A DNA stretch of 64,000 nucleotides from Filimonas effusa (lineage in GTDB: Bacteria > Bacteroidota > Bacteroidia > Chitinophagales > Chitinophagaceae): the NCBI RefSeq assembly GCF_004118675.1, contig NZ_SDHZ01000001.1, positions 1,178,001 through 1,242,000 on the forward strand. Direction: 5' to 3'. The notes below the pieces were generated by a model. It was not told the origin of the DNA. It saw only the letters and a program-made list of their open reading frames with translations, and searched no databases. The translations under genes were made by a program, and so were the position numbers. How positions within the stretch are numbered: position 1 is the stretch's first letter; the number at the start of each line of letters is the position of its first letter. Below are positions 17,345-27,001 of the stretch, in pieces.

Positions 17345-19072
17345 ATGAATAACAGGAAGTCGATTCACCTGTTGATTCTGGGAGCATTATGCGTTACCCT
17401 GATCAATACCCGCATGTTTGTTCAGCCAACATTGGTTGCATTCTTTTTCTTTTCGATAATCACTTGCGTAACGGCAATAACGGTTGGTGCCGGGTTATTG
17501 CTAAAAAAACACACCTCATTTTCCTATCCTGTCCACCTGGCCCTGTTGCATGCAATGGGTGTCTATATTGCTTTACATGGTTTGATTACACACTCCTGGA
17601 ACATTATCAGCAACTATTGGCTGGCTGCTATTCTTTACTACACCTGTGTACATATCATTTATGAAAAACGTAATACAGGCCAGGAAGCAAATTCTATTCT
17701 TATTAAGGGCATAGTTTGGATCGGTTTTGCCGAAGGTTTGATTGTGTTGATGCAAGCCATCCGCATTATTCCATCCTGGAGTTCCGCTCTCATTGCTACA
17801 GGCACATGGTCTAATCCGAATGTTACAGCTATATACCTTGCCATCAGTCTGCATTTTTTCTTTTATGCCATATCTCTTGCATCAAAAAAGAGAGCGTTGG
17901 TGGTGATGACAGTGGTGGTTATGATAGCACTATTACTACTTCGTTGCAGGACCGCATTCCTGGTCGCCTTATCGGCTATAGGCATGCATTATTGGCCCGC
18001 GCTGCAACATTGGCGCTCATCTGTAAAGTCTGTATTAACTAAAGTTGCCGTGTCTTTGTTGGTACTCGCGGCATTCGTTTTTATGATTGCGGTTTTCGTA
18101 AACATGAAAGATGGCTCAGCATCAGGACGAATGCTGATATACAAAAACAGCTTGGCGATGGTATTGAATCAGCCATGGAAAGGTTCAGGATTTGGACTGT
18201 TCGAAAAAGCATACAACTTGTATGTTGTGGAGCACGGTTTTCGATCCGGTGGCTATATAAACATCGCATATAACGATTTTATTGAAATATGGGCCGAGGG
18301 AGGACTTGTGGCGTTAATACTTTGGTCGGCCTTTCTTATCACTTACAGCTTATGGGCGTTTCGCCGGAAATACTCCTTGTTCCCGGTGATGGCTTTGGTA
18401 ATTATCCAATCGGTGAATTTTGCTTTCCAGGCCGCACCGGTATTCGCCTTATTGCTTATGTCGATGGCCTGCCCCTTGCCTGTAAATGCCAGGCATAAGC
18501 AGGTAAGCAAAACTTCTGTTCCTGGTGAAACTCAATTTCTGTTTCCGAAAAATATTGTCATACTGGGAATGCTCTTGGCTTTGATGATAGGCATAAGCCA
18601 GATAAAAGTAACGAAGGCATTGCATCAGCTCAATGAAATCACCGCCTCAAAAGGCACTACCTACATAAGCAAATTGAAACAACTGGAAACAACCTTGAAT
18701 GATCAAACATGTTTTCATGAAAAATTTGGCGACGCATGGCTGGCTAAAGGTAATCCCCAAAAAGCCAACGAAGAATACCGGAAGGCACTCGAAACTTCTG
18801 CACGCCCTCCGGTATTGGTGAAATATGGTTATTCCTTCCAGGTACAGAATAACTACGATAGCAGCCTTTATTATTATCGCATTGCCCAGAAAATAGAGCC
18901 ATTCAAGTTTATTACCCGGCTTATCATTCTCAGAATGTACGAACAAAAAAGAGATACGCTCAATATTAAAGCAGAAGCAGAAGATATTCTGAATATGCCT
19001 GTAAAAATAGAAAGCGATAGGGTAGATCACATTAAACAATATGCACAAAACATCCTTTCTAAAATAAAATAG
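17345..19072 (+). CDS. O-antigen ligase-like (Wzy_C) membrane protein with TPR tail
   Basis: The 575-residue protein has about ten to eleven membrane segments over residues 1-420. It then has a soluble tail with tetratricopeptide-like helices (about 450-575, e.g. FGDAWLAKGNPQKANEEYRKALE). The polymerase/ligase loop is visible in GRMLIYKNSLAMVLNQPWKGSGFGLFEKAYN followed by YNDFIEIWAEGGLVALILW, which is the conserved Wzy_C pattern. Family members join or polymerise surface glycans on the periplasmic side; some glycosylate proteins instead. It is first in a run of four same-strand genes with gaps of 6-37 bases that ends in the toxin gene, so a link to export or surface decoration of that protein is possible but unproven. 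Confidence 0.8.
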   Translation: MNNRKSIHLLILGALCVTLINTRMFVQPTLVAFFFFSIITCVTAITVGAGLLLKKHTSFSYPVHLALLHAMGVYIALHGLITHSWNIISNYWLAAILYYTCVHIIYEKRNTGQEANSILIKGIVWIGFAEGLIVLMQAIRIIPSWSSALIATGTWSNPNVTAIYLAISLHFFFYAISLASKKRALVVMTVVVMIALLLLRCRTAFLVALSAIGMHYWPALQHWRSSVKSVLTKVAVSLLVLAAFVFMIAVFVNMKDGSASGRMLIYKNSLAMVLNQPWKGSGFGLFEKAYNLYVVEHGFRSGGYINIAYNDFIEIWAEGGLVALILWSAFLITYSLWAFRRKYSLFPVMALVIIQSVNFAFQAAPVFALLLMSMACPLPVNARHKQVSKTSVPGETQFLFPKNIVILGMLLALMIGISQIKVTKALHQLNEITASKGTTYISKLKQLETTLNDQTCFHEKFGDAWLAKGNPQKANEEYRKALETSARPPVLVKYGYSFQVQNNYDSSLYYYRIAQKIEPFKFITRLIILRMYEQKRDTLNIKAEAEDILNMPVKIESDRVDHIKQYAQNILSKIK

Positions 19073-19078
19073 ATAGCT

Positions 19079-20566
19079 ATGAAAATCGGATCTTTTTTAG
19101 CACCATACCTGGCTTTACTGCTTGGATCCCAATCTTTGCATGCCCAAAACAGGCCGGAGACGCCACTCAGGAATTACAGTACAGCTGTTATAGCAAGGGT
19201 TGCCGAGGTCTCCGCCCTAACAGGCTTACCTGTAGAGCGTCAAAAGCTGCTGGCAGATTACTATAACAGGCGGGATAGCCTTATGGCGTCGCTCGCCTCA
19301 ACAGCAGGAACAAGTGCTGATCGATTCAGGTCTTTGGCTGATAGTATGACGCGTGAATTGGACGACTTACTCAGGGGAAATGAACGTGTAAGGTATTACG
19401 AAGCCATACACAACGATTACTTCAATTGGGAAGCAGTAGAAACCGCTGCGTGGCTGAGAAAAAAATATCATATAAGCCCCCATCTTCAAACTGTCATATA
19501 TGCTTTCATCAAAGAAAAAAATGAGGGATTGAATAAAGTATTTTCCGCTAAAGCAACAAACGATATATCCCCGGTCACACACTCTCTGCTAAATCATTAC
19601 GACTCTCTGTCTGCAATCTATAAAACAGCCGCTGTTGGTCAACTATGGCTGGAACAGAAGTTGAAAGAACTGGATGCGATAAGCCCTCTTGGTGAAAAAG
19701 AAAAACAGTTAATAGAGGATCAATTCCTGGCATTATGTCTTAAAAAAGGAGGCGGTTATGACAGGAATTTCAAAGCCGCGCTGCAATTCGCTTCTGGTAA
19801 AAAAGAGTACTTCAATCTCCTGTATCGCGACAGTATCAGGCAGCTTGCAGAGGTAAGGGGTGAAAAAGAATTGCAGGATATGTCTTACAAATATGGGTTG
19901 CCCGAATTGCTGGTGCGTAAAATCAGGCCGCTTGTATTGGAGAAATGCAGGAAAGATCAGGAATACCAATCGCGTATGCCTTATGGCCGCCAAAGAGATA
20001 GCCTCGAGAAAGATAATTCGGAACGAAGCTGGGCAGCCATCAAACAGGTGCTCATAAGAGCAGGATACTTTCGCTTAGGCGATAGCAGGTACACCGCCGC
20101 TATGCGCTATCAAAAAGCGCTGGCCTTGACGAATGAACAAATGGACTCGCTGGCAGCATTTAATTATCAGCTGGATATCAGTACATATATCTACAGTTTA
20201 ATAGATCCATGGATAAAACTGGATGCATCGGTAATGGTCGGCATGAAGCTCGAAAAATTACTCAGGCCGGGACAATATGATACGCTGCTTAAAATAGAAA
20301 GTCATCCACACGCCTTAACGGCAACACAGAAAGACTGGTCAAACCTGAAGAAATACAATATGGTAACAGAACAGGATAGCGCTGCTGTATTTACTACCGT
20401 GTTCTTTTATCACCTCAGCCAGACGGTTGTACAACGACGCTATCTGCACAATCCTACACTTGCAAGGCAAATTGGCCAGAGATTGATAGATAGTAAACCG
20501 GCAATACTACGCAAACTGGATGCTGCAATCAAAATGAACGAATACAACAATGTTTCAATGAACTAA
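19079..20566 (+). CDS. Secreted helical protein of unknown function
   Basis: The 495-residue protein begins 6 bases after the previous stop and has a signal peptide (MKIGSFLAPYLALLLGSQSLHAQ). The rest is predominantly helical and charged, with repeated patterns such as RRDSLMASLAS and RYYEAIHNDYFNWEAVETA; I recognise no family. No sorting domain, cysteines pattern or catalytic motif stands out. It lies between a glycan ligase-like gene and a Sel1-repeat gene in the toxin operon. Confidence 0.7.
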   Translation: MKIGSFLAPYLALLLGSQSLHAQNRPETPLRNYSTAVIARVAEVSALTGLPVERQKLLADYYNRRDSLMASLASTAGTSADRFRSLADSMTRELDDLLRGNERVRYYEAIHNDYFNWEAVETAAWLRKKYHISPHLQTVIYAFIKEKNEGLNKVFSAKATNDISPVTHSLLNHYDSLSAIYKTAAVGQLWLEQKLKELDAISPLGEKEKQLIEDQFLALCLKKGGGYDRNFKAALQFASGKKEYFNLLYRDSIRQLAEVRGEKELQDMSYKYGLPELLVRKIRPLVLEKCRKDQEYQSRMPYGRQRDSLEKDNSERSWAAIKQVLIRAGYFRLGDSRYTAAMRYQKALALTNEQMDSLAAFNYQLDISTYIYSLIDPWIKLDASVMVGMKLEKLLRPGQYDTLLKIESHPHALTATQKDWSNLKKYNMVTEQDSAAVFTTVFFYHLSQTVVQRRYLHNPTLARQIGQRLIDSKPAILRKLDAAIKMNEYNNVSMN

Positions 20567-20595
20567 CGCAATCATCTATACATAAAACAGAACTT

Positions 20596-21972
20596 ATGAA
20601 AAGAATTATTTTTCTTATGGCATTGCTATGCCCGTATGTAAAAAACTACGCTCAGGATAAAACAGAAGATCATTATGCTATAGGCATGAGCTACCTGAAT
20701 GGAATAAACCTTTCCTATGACCTTGGCAAGGCAAAGGAGCATCTCATGCTGGCCGCGCAATATGCCGATCCAAGAGCGATGTTACAACTGGCAGCTATTT
20801 ACGAAAAAAATGCAGATAGCGCAGTCTATTGGTATAATAAGGCTATTGCAGCAAAGGCCGCAAATGCCCACTTCCTGCTAGGCAGATACTATCAATTGGG
20901 TACAGGTATAAAACAGAATTTTAGCAAAGCTGCTTCATATTATAAACAGGGCGTCCAGGTAGGAGAGAAATATGCAAGAAATGCATTGGCATACTTATAC
21001 TTTAAAGGACTTGGTGTGTCGCAAGACTATGCAGCCGCTTTCCAGTTGTTCCTTGTGTCAGCCCGTGACAGCTTGCCAAACTCAATGTACTTCCTGGGTG
21101 TATGTTATCGCAATGGCTACGGCGTTCCTTCCGATCAATCAAAAGCACACTACTGGCTGGGCAGGGCCGCAGCGGAAGGTGAAAATGCAGCCATACACGA
21201 GTTGATGGAAGAGAAAACACCCGAGAACAAAAGCGTTATTTCATTGGAATGGGAAGAAAAACTAAAAGCACTCCGCCTTACAACAGAGAAATACAAAGCC
21301 GACAATGATAATAACTACGAAGGTAATTATGAAGGCTCAGTCGTCTACTTTGATTGGAGTGGCAAATATGTGACCGAAATACAGCCTTTAGAATTGCATC
21401 TTACCAAAACAGCTGGCTGCTACAATGGATTATGGAAAGAAGGCGAAAGTAAAGCAGCTTCAATAACAATGTCAGCATCCAATAACAAATTCGTTTTTGC
21501 GGAAGGTGCATCTTACGTACGTAAAGACCATTATAGCGCCAGAAAGGAAGAAGTATGGCAGTTTAATAACGCCAGTTTTGAATTGACCTTTCTTAACGAT
21601 AGCGTACAATTAATGGGGAGCGTTAAATTTTATAGCCCGGTAAGAAAGGAGCCTGGCAAACCTTTGCAGGTAATACTCAGGCGAAAGCTCGATTTCACGC
21701 ATAAGGCAGAAAAACAGGAGGTGAATATGACACTCTTTCCCAACCCTGCCCAAGCCTATACCAGCCTCAAATTTAGTCTGGCAAACACAGCCACCGTGGC
21801 CGTTCAGGTCTATAGCCAGGCAGGCACACTACTCTACAGTGAATTGCCCCGGGTAATTCCTGCAGGAACCTATACAACTGATCTCCCCACAAAAAAAATA
21901 AAGCCCGGCACTTATATCGTTAAGCTGCTCGTAGATCAAACCGTTTTCTCAAAACTACTGATGAAGCTCTGA
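20596..21972 (+). CDS. Sel1-repeat secreted protein with type IX sorting domain
   Basis: The 458-residue protein has a signal peptide (to about residue 20, NYAQ), then several Sel1-like repeats (about 25-205; e.g. AHFLLGRYYQLGTGIKQNFSKAASYYKQG and AYLYFKGLGVSQDYAAAFQLF). A beta-rich region follows (about 240-375). The last 80 residues are a type A C-terminal domain of type IX secretion (FPNPAQAYTSLKFSL ... GTYIVKLLVDQTVFSKLLMKL). Sel1 repeats form superhelices that bind other proteins. The protein should therefore be carried across the outer membrane and displayed or released. It precedes the toxin gene by 37 bases and may be a surface partner of it. Confidence 0.85.
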   Translation: MKRIIFLMALLCPYVKNYAQDKTEDHYAIGMSYLNGINLSYDLGKAKEHLMLAAQYADPRAMLQLAAIYEKNADSAVYWYNKAIAAKAANAHFLLGRYYQLGTGIKQNFSKAASYYKQGVQVGEKYARNALAYLYFKGLGVSQDYAAAFQLFLVSARDSLPNSMYFLGVCYRNGYGVPSDQSKAHYWLGRAAAEGENAAIHELMEEKTPENKSVISLEWEEKLKALRLTTEKYKADNDNNYEGNYEGSVVYFDWSGKYVTEIQPLELHLTKTAGCYNGLWKEGESKAASITMSASNNKFVFAEGASYVRKDHYSARKEEVWQFNNASFELTFLNDSVQLMGSVKFYSPVRKEPGKPLQVILRRKLDFTHKAEKQEVNMTLFPNPAQAYTSLKFSLANTATVAVQVYSQAGTLLYSELPRVIPAGTYTTDLPTKKIKPGTYIVKLLVDQTVFSKLLMKL

Positions 21973-22009
21973 TTTAACAGTATTCTTCAACCAAACTAAA
22001 TCAATCCTG

Positions 22010-24526
22010 ATGAAAAGGATAATACTTTTTATATTCCTATACTTAGGACTGCTCCCTTATATAAATGAATCCGGACTTCAATTATCAGGTCCGGCATCTG
22101 CTCACTCGCAAGACGTTCAGGGGAAGCTGATAGCATTCCTGAGTGCACAACATCCCACATACCGGATCAATCCCGTTAGCCATAGCTGTGGCTGTGGTGT
22201 ATCTGTTTTCAATCCGGATAACAATGAAACTACTTACATATATGCTAGCCCAAGTTGGATCGCTGCACATCCCGAATTTACTTCATTCGCCTATGGAGGC
22301 CCAACTACACCGGAGCCGGGAACGATTGATGATCATAACGAGTTCGTTTATTCAGAAGGCTTCATCAATTTCCTTTTGGATGTTGCTGCATTTGAGCAGA
22401 GGATGGAAGCTTATTCACAATTAACGAGTCAATATTGGAATGAATCGAGTGTGGGATACGAACCGCTTCCCTCTGTAGGAGACCCAACATCGTGCAAAAT
22501 TGAACCTCAATTCGGCCCGGCTGTCATGGAAGCCAATGTGCCGCCCAACAATATAGCAAATGCCTCGGCAATTGCCTGCAATAATGCCTTTCTGCTTAGA
22601 AATAGGCGAATCATACACTTCACGCCCGAACAGCGGGCACGGATTACCAAATTCCATTTCGATGGAAGTACGCTTGTTGCGATAGAAGATCAGTCAGGCG
22701 AGCTATATTATCACGCAGTTGATGCTGAATACTATTATATAATAGAGACCTGTAACGGAAACGAGCCCAAAAATTCGGCAACCGCCGTTTCAAAAGTGTA
22801 TACAGGCTATAAGTTTATCAATTTTCATAGATTGAAACGAGATGCCGGAAACTACCTCACTTATACCTATCTGGATCAGAATTCCCAGGTCTGGATAAAT
22901 GTTCCTTACGCAGACCCCGACTACTGCATAGAGGCCCCAGCTGCCACAGTGGAAATGCCAACAGCAGGAAAGATAGTTATGGGGGCTAACCGAAATGGAG
23001 TGATGTACTGCGAAACATTAACCGCAGAAGACGCTACACTCACAACCGTCGTCAGGAGAAATAATCCATACAGACTCCATTCCGTTAATCTCGATCACTT
23101 TGTAAATGTTCCCTCGTGGGTCGAAAACTTCTTTTTCAAGCTGGGTATTTACCCCTCAGACTGCACTGTTAATTATGTAAACCAACGTTTAGATGAATTG
23201 CATGCCAGTTCAGTATATACCTCGGAGGCTAATGAAGATGTTAAAAAAAGAATGGAGTATGAAACATTAGGATATGATCTTGCTTTTGGAATGCTCTATT
23301 GTGCTTCGGATGAAGCTGCCGCAAAAGACAAATCCGCGTTTGTTCAGTTTGGCCTGGGAATACTACATGAAGCCATCGCTACGGTTGATATCAAAGAAAT
23401 TGTTACCGGGGTTGCACAACTGGCTAAGGGCGTAATTATGGCTGTCCCCCAGAATCTGAGAGCGGTAATAGACGCTTCAAAAGATATTATTATAGAGCAG
23501 GCCGCAATGGGTAATATTAACTATGAACTGATAGCAAGAAAATTGATTGAGGCCAACAATAATCAACTTGCCGGCATATATAACAAAACCGTTACAATCG
23601 CCAATTACTTTAAAGAAACCTACTTCACCAAATGTGATGCCGATCCTGTTTACGGCAATATTTGTCCCTACAGGCATGGACAGGTAACCATGATGGCCCT
23701 TCCCATTGTGTTAACCGCCGGCGAATGGGTAATAGTAAAGGCCACCTCTCTCATCAATAAATACGTTATTAAAACGCAACGTGCCATTCAGTTGCTCGAT
23801 GAGGCCGCAAATGCCTCCCGCCAGATCACACAGGAAGCCTATACACTTTTGGATGACGCAGAGGCCGCCGTCTCGGCCGAAAAAACAGTAATAAGGGAAA
23901 ACGGGGCAGTACAAACAACGATAAAACAGGAAGGAGAAGTAGGACACGAAAGCCTGGTTATCACTCAGGCCGCCAATTACATCGACGATGCGCTGCTTTC
24001 CGGGCTTTCTGCAGAATTGCCAACAACCTCTGGTTACATCTCCAAATCCAAATTCACCAGTAATGCCCATAAAATAGATCCACAGGTTGATCCAATTCTT
24101 AAAGGCCATGCTGATGACATTATAGCCAATGGCGATCTTACCGGAGCCAAAACGGAAACATTACAAAACTATCTTTTCGAAAACAAAATGGGCCTCACGC
24201 GTCTCGATGGAAAAGTTGGAAGTAATAACGGTTTTGATGGACTATTTATTAAAGGGTCGGCCACAAATCCTGAGAAGATTTTCATTACAGAATGCAAGCA
24301 GCAGTGGAACGCTGGTGTAACGCTCGCTCCCGAAAATGCAAATACAGGCCTTTTTGCTCAAATGAGCGATGATTGGATACAGAACGTAGTCGAAAGACTC
24401 CGTAATGCAGGTAAAATAGAACAAGCTAACTTGATTGAAGGAAACCATGCAATTATAGAAAAAATAGTTATCACAGTTAATAAAAGTACTGGGGATATCA
24501 ATCTGTTGAAGCTCGGGAATTATTAA
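22010..24526 (+). CDS. Polymorphic toxin: exported carrier with C-terminal nuclease-like tip
   Basis: The 838-residue product starts with a signal peptide-like segment (MKRIILFIFLYLGLLPYI). The N-terminal two thirds match no family I know; they include Cys-rich spots (HSCGCGV) and a hydrophobic stretch typical of the region just before toxin tips (HGQVTMMALPIVLTAGEWVIVKA, about 565). Residues from about 590 on form the repeated module of the array. The tip carries D743 in NNGFDGLF and E761-C-K763 in ITECKQ, a D-x17-ExK arrangement as in PD-(D/E)XK nucleases. The final 75 residues differ between array copies. The gene is followed 8 bases later by an immunity gene. There is no type IX sorting domain, VgrG, PAAR or Rhs core, so the export route is unclear. 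The nuclease call rests on motif and context only. Confidence 0.75.
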   Translation: MKRIILFIFLYLGLLPYINESGLQLSGPASAHSQDVQGKLIAFLSAQHPTYRINPVSHSCGCGVSVFNPDNNETTYIYASPSWIAAHPEFTSFAYGGPTTPEPGTIDDHNEFVYSEGFINFLLDVAAFEQRMEAYSQLTSQYWNESSVGYEPLPSVGDPTSCKIEPQFGPAVMEANVPPNNIANASAIACNNAFLLRNRRIIHFTPEQRARITKFHFDGSTLVAIEDQSGELYYHAVDAEYYYIIETCNGNEPKNSATAVSKVYTGYKFINFHRLKRDAGNYLTYTYLDQNSQVWINVPYADPDYCIEAPAATVEMPTAGKIVMGANRNGVMYCETLTAEDATLTTVVRRNNPYRLHSVNLDHFVNVPSWVENFFFKLGIYPSDCTVNYVNQRLDELHASSVYTSEANEDVKKRMEYETLGYDLAFGMLYCASDEAAAKDKSAFVQFGLGILHEAIATVDIKEIVTGVAQLAKGVIMAVPQNLRAVIDASKDIIIEQAAMGNINYELIARKLIEANNNQLAGIYNKTVTIANYFKETYFTKCDADPVYGNICPYRHGQVTMMALPIVLTAGEWVIVKATSLINKYVIKTQRAIQLLDEAANASRQITQEAYTLLDDAEAAVSAEKTVIRENGAVQTTIKQEGEVGHESLVITQAANYIDDALLSGLSAELPTTSGYISKSKFTSNAHKIDPQVDPILKGHADDIIANGDLTGAKTETLQNYLFENKMGLTRLDGKVGSNNGFDGLFIKGSATNPEKIFITECKQQWNAGVTLAPENANTGLFAQMSDDWIQNVVERLRNAGKIEQANLIEGNHAIIEKIVITVNKSTGDINLLKLGNY

Positions 24527-24534
24527 ATTTGAAT

Positions 24535-25296
24535 ATGGAAATATCTAACAAAACAAAAGAGGAACGTTTGTTGTTGACTTGCAAAAGTTATATTGACAAC
24601 ATGCCAAATTTGATCCAATCTTTGGATGCGGGGAGAACTAATGAACGATTCTTTTCAATGACTTCCTGGAGCATATTTCAATCTTTTGCGTTGAAATCCT
24701 TTTTCCTTGATAAGGATATAGATTTTGCAAAATTGTGCTTCTATAAATGTGGTTTACTAGATGAATTGCGAATTACCAAATATGACGATCATATTCTTAA
24801 TGTAGGTATCGTCCATATAACCTACACATTGTTAAGTGACAATATTGATCTGATCAATAGATATTCGTATCTTAAGCATGCTACCTTTGAAGAAACAATT
24901 AACAAAGGCACCTCAACCCCTATGTATATCCTTCAGTGCATTATAAGAGATGATTGGGCAGAGTTTGACCGTTCCATGCATATTATGAAAAATAAGACGG
25001 TTCCTAAACTTAAAATGGATTTAGATGCTGCCTATTTTGAGGCCTTTGCAGAGAAAGACAAGAGCAAAATGGAACAAATTCTGGCCGAGTTGGTAAGTCC
25101 TGTAGTTCATAAAAAAAGAAATAGCCAACAAACATTTTGCGATTTCATCTCCCAACCCGCACTTGGCTACGCCAAACTAGCATGGCTAAAAGGTATTGAA
25201 GTGGAGGTAAACAGCCCTTATGTTCCTAAAGAGCTTTTGCCGGTAAAACCCCTGGAATCTTACCGTGAACTGGATCTCTTTACAGATTTTCAATAG
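24535..25296 (+). CDS. Immunity protein 1 (Imm49-like)
   Basis: The 253-residue cytoplasmic protein starts at ATG 24535, 8 bases after the toxin stop. It is mainly helical and resembles the Imm49-type immunity proteins of polymorphic toxin loci, especially in the C-terminal block GYAKLAWLKGIEVEVNSPYVP. It should bind and block the tip encoded just upstream. The last 95 residues or so are almost identical to those of the other two immunity proteins, while the first 155 differ at many positions. The family label is from memory of the pattern; the immunity role is inferred from gene order. Confidence 0.75.
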   Translation: MEISNKTKEERLLLTCKSYIDNMPNLIQSLDAGRTNERFFSMTSWSIFQSFALKSFFLDKDIDFAKLCFYKCGLLDELRITKYDDHILNVGIVHITYTLLSDNIDLINRYSYLKHATFEETINKGTSTPMYILQCIIRDDWAEFDRSMHIMKNKTVPKLKMDLDAAYFEAFAEKDKSKMEQILAELVSPVVHKKRNSQQTFCDFISQPALGYAKLAWLKGIEVEVNSPYVPKELLPVKPLESYRELDLFTDFQ

Positions 25297-25314
25297 CACA
25301 TTTCACTTTGCACA

Positions 25315-25348
25315 AGCGGACGCCAATCACATGGCGCCCGCTTTTTTT
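25315..25348 (+). terminator. Terminator of cassette 1
   Basis: AGCGGACGCC pairs with GGCGCCCGCT (one mismatch) around AATCACAT and is followed by seven T. It stands 18 bases after the immunity stop. The same hairpin is repeated in units 2 and 3. Confidence 0.88.
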
Positions 25349-25371
25349 CTCCCATATGCGCAGTGTGCAAC

Positions 25372-25400
25372 CTAATAGATCCTGGTAAACAAACCAGAAG
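25372..25400 (-). repeat. Copy of the beta-helix gene 3' end at junction 1
   Basis: Read on the minus strand this stretch encodes SGLFTRIY and a stop, as does the end of the beta-helix lipoprotein gene at 28631. Two codons differ silently (TCT/TCC and GGT/GGG). It marks the junction between units 1 and 2. Confidence 0.7.
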
Positions 25401-25405
25401 CAACG

Positions 25406-26155
25406 CAACGTGCCATTCAATTGCTCGATGAGGCCGCAAATGCGGCCCGCCAGATCACACAGGAAGCCTATACACTTTTGGATGACGCAGAGGCCGCCGT
25501 CTCGGCCGAAAAAACAGTAATAAGGGAAAACGGGGCAGTACAAACAACGATAAAACAGGAAGGAGAAGTAGGACACGAAAGCCTGGTTATCACTCAGGCC
25601 GCCAATTACATCGACGATGCGCTGCTTTCCGGGCTTTCTGCAGAATTGCCAACAACCTCTGGTTACATCTCCAAATCCAAATTCACCAGTAATGCCCATA
25701 AAATAGATCCACAGGTTGATCCAATTCTTAAAGGCCATGCTGATGACATTATAGCCAATGGCGATCTTACCGGAGCCAAAACGGAAACATTACAAAACTA
25801 TCTTTTCGAAAATAAAATGGGCCTCACGCGTCTCGATGGAAAAGTTGGAAGTAATAACGGTTTCGATGGACTGTTCGTTAAGGGAGCAACTAACAATCCG
25901 GAAAAGATTTTTATTACCGAATGTAAGCAGCAATGGAGTGGCGGTGTTTCCCTTGCTCCTGAAAACCTGAATACAGGGCTTTTAGCTCAAATGAGCGATA
26001 ACTGGGTTCAAAGTGTTGTGACAAGACTTAGATCCGCAGGTAAAACAGACGTAGCTGATATGCTAATCGCGCATCCCACACTTGTTGAAAAAATAGTGTT
26101 AACTGTCAATAAAAGCACAGGAGACATTAATTTATTAAAACTGGGAAACTATTAA
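25406..26155 (+). pseudogene. Orphan toxin tip 2 (no carrier, no start codon)
   Basis: This frame encodes about 249 residues equal to the C-terminal module of the full toxin: QRAIQLLDEAANA through LLKLGNY. The D and ECK residues of the nuclease motif are kept (GFDGLFVKG, ITECKQ) and no stop or frameshift interrupts it. There is no ATG near the front: upstream the frame meets TAA-TAG within the junction, and only weak codons such as CTG or TTG are available. No signal peptide or carrier is present. It is best seen as a silent cassette that could replace the tip of the full gene by recombination across the identical flank. Confidence 0.75.
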
Positions 26156-26164
26156 ATTTGGGAT

Positions 26165-26926
26165 ATGGAATTACATCAAAGGACAAAAGAAGAAAGGCTG
26201 CTAGCTGCCTCTAATAGTCAAATAGCCAATTTGCCTCGGTTAAGAGAATCATTACTGACGGGGAAAACAAACGAAAGATTCTTTTCTATGACAGCTTGGT
26301 ATCAGCTTGAGACTTTTGCCTTAAAAGCTCTATTTATAGATAAAGATATAACATTTGCAAGGTTATGTTTCTATAAATGCGGCTTACTGGACGAGTTACT
26401 TATAAACAAATATGATGAAAAGATTCTGAATGCCGGCATAGTACATTTGACGTTTGCCTTATTAAGTGACGATAAGGAGCTTATTCGCAGGTATGCTAAT
26501 TTGACTGATAGCACTTATTTGCAAAAGGTAATGCAGGGCTTATCAACCCCCATGTATATTCTTCAATGTATCATGAAGGACGATTGGGCAGAGTTTGAGC
26601 ATACCATGCAGATTATGAAAACCAAAACGGCTCCTAAACTTAAAATGGATTTAGATGCTGCCTATTTTGAGGCCTTTGCAGAAAAAGACAAGAACAAAAT
26701 GGAACAAATTTTGGCCGAGTTGGTCAGCCCTAAGGTACATAAAAGAAGAAACAGCCAGCAGGTGTATGGAGAGTTCATCTCCCAACCCGCACTCGGCTAC
26801 GCCAAACTGGCATGGCTAAAAGGCATTGAAGTGGAGGTAAACAGCCCTTATGTTCCTAAAGAGCTTTTACCGGTAAAGCCACTGGAATCTTACCGTGAAC
26901 TGGATCTCTTTACAGATTTTCAATAG
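26165..26926 (+). CDS. Immunity protein 2 (Imm49-like)
   Basis: The 253-residue protein starts at ATG 26165, 9 bases after the tip-2 stop, with an intact frame. It aligns without gaps to immunity protein 1 but differs strongly in its first 155 residues (for example NSQIANLPRLRESL against KSYIDNMPNLIQSL). The C-terminal part is nearly the same. Since the gene is intact while its toxin tip has no start, it may be kept to protect against siblings that deploy this tip. Confidence 0.75.
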   Translation: MELHQRTKEERLLAASNSQIANLPRLRESLLTGKTNERFFSMTAWYQLETFALKALFIDKDITFARLCFYKCGLLDELLINKYDEKILNAGIVHLTFALLSDDKELIRRYANLTDSTYLQKVMQGLSTPMYILQCIMKDDWAEFEHTMQIMKTKTAPKLKMDLDAAYFEAFAEKDKNKMEQILAELVSPKVHKRRNSQQVYGEFISQPALGYAKLAWLKGIEVEVNSPYVPKELLPVKPLESYRELDLFTDFQ

Positions 26927-26944
26927 CATATTTCACTTTGCACA

Positions 26945-26978
26945 AGCGGACGCCAATCACATGGCGCCCGCTTTTTTT
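26945..26978 (+). terminator. Terminator of cassette 2
   Basis: The hairpin and T run are the same as after cassette 1, 18 bases after the immunity stop. Confidence 0.88.
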
Positions 26979-27001
26979 CTCCCATATGCGCAGTGTGCAA
27001 C

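Larger units (their letters stand above)
23777..25405 (+). repeat. Toxin-tip/immunity cassette, tandem unit 1
   Basis: The unit starts at CAACGTGCCATTCA inside the toxin gene and runs through the immunity gene, a terminator and a short piece matching the 3' end of the beta-helix gene. It is 1629 bases long. Compared with units 2 and 3, the outer parts (23777 to about 24233, and about 25007 to 25400) are nearly identical; the middle is divergent and AT-rich. By hand count 24661-24720 has 20 of 60 G/C. Confidence 0.9.

Noticed and set aside
25280-25738. Minus-strand frame opposite toxin tip 2, also found opposite tips 1 and 3
   Set aside because: It repeats only because the DNA beneath is repeated; it is antisense to a clear protein family and has no signal or motif of its own.
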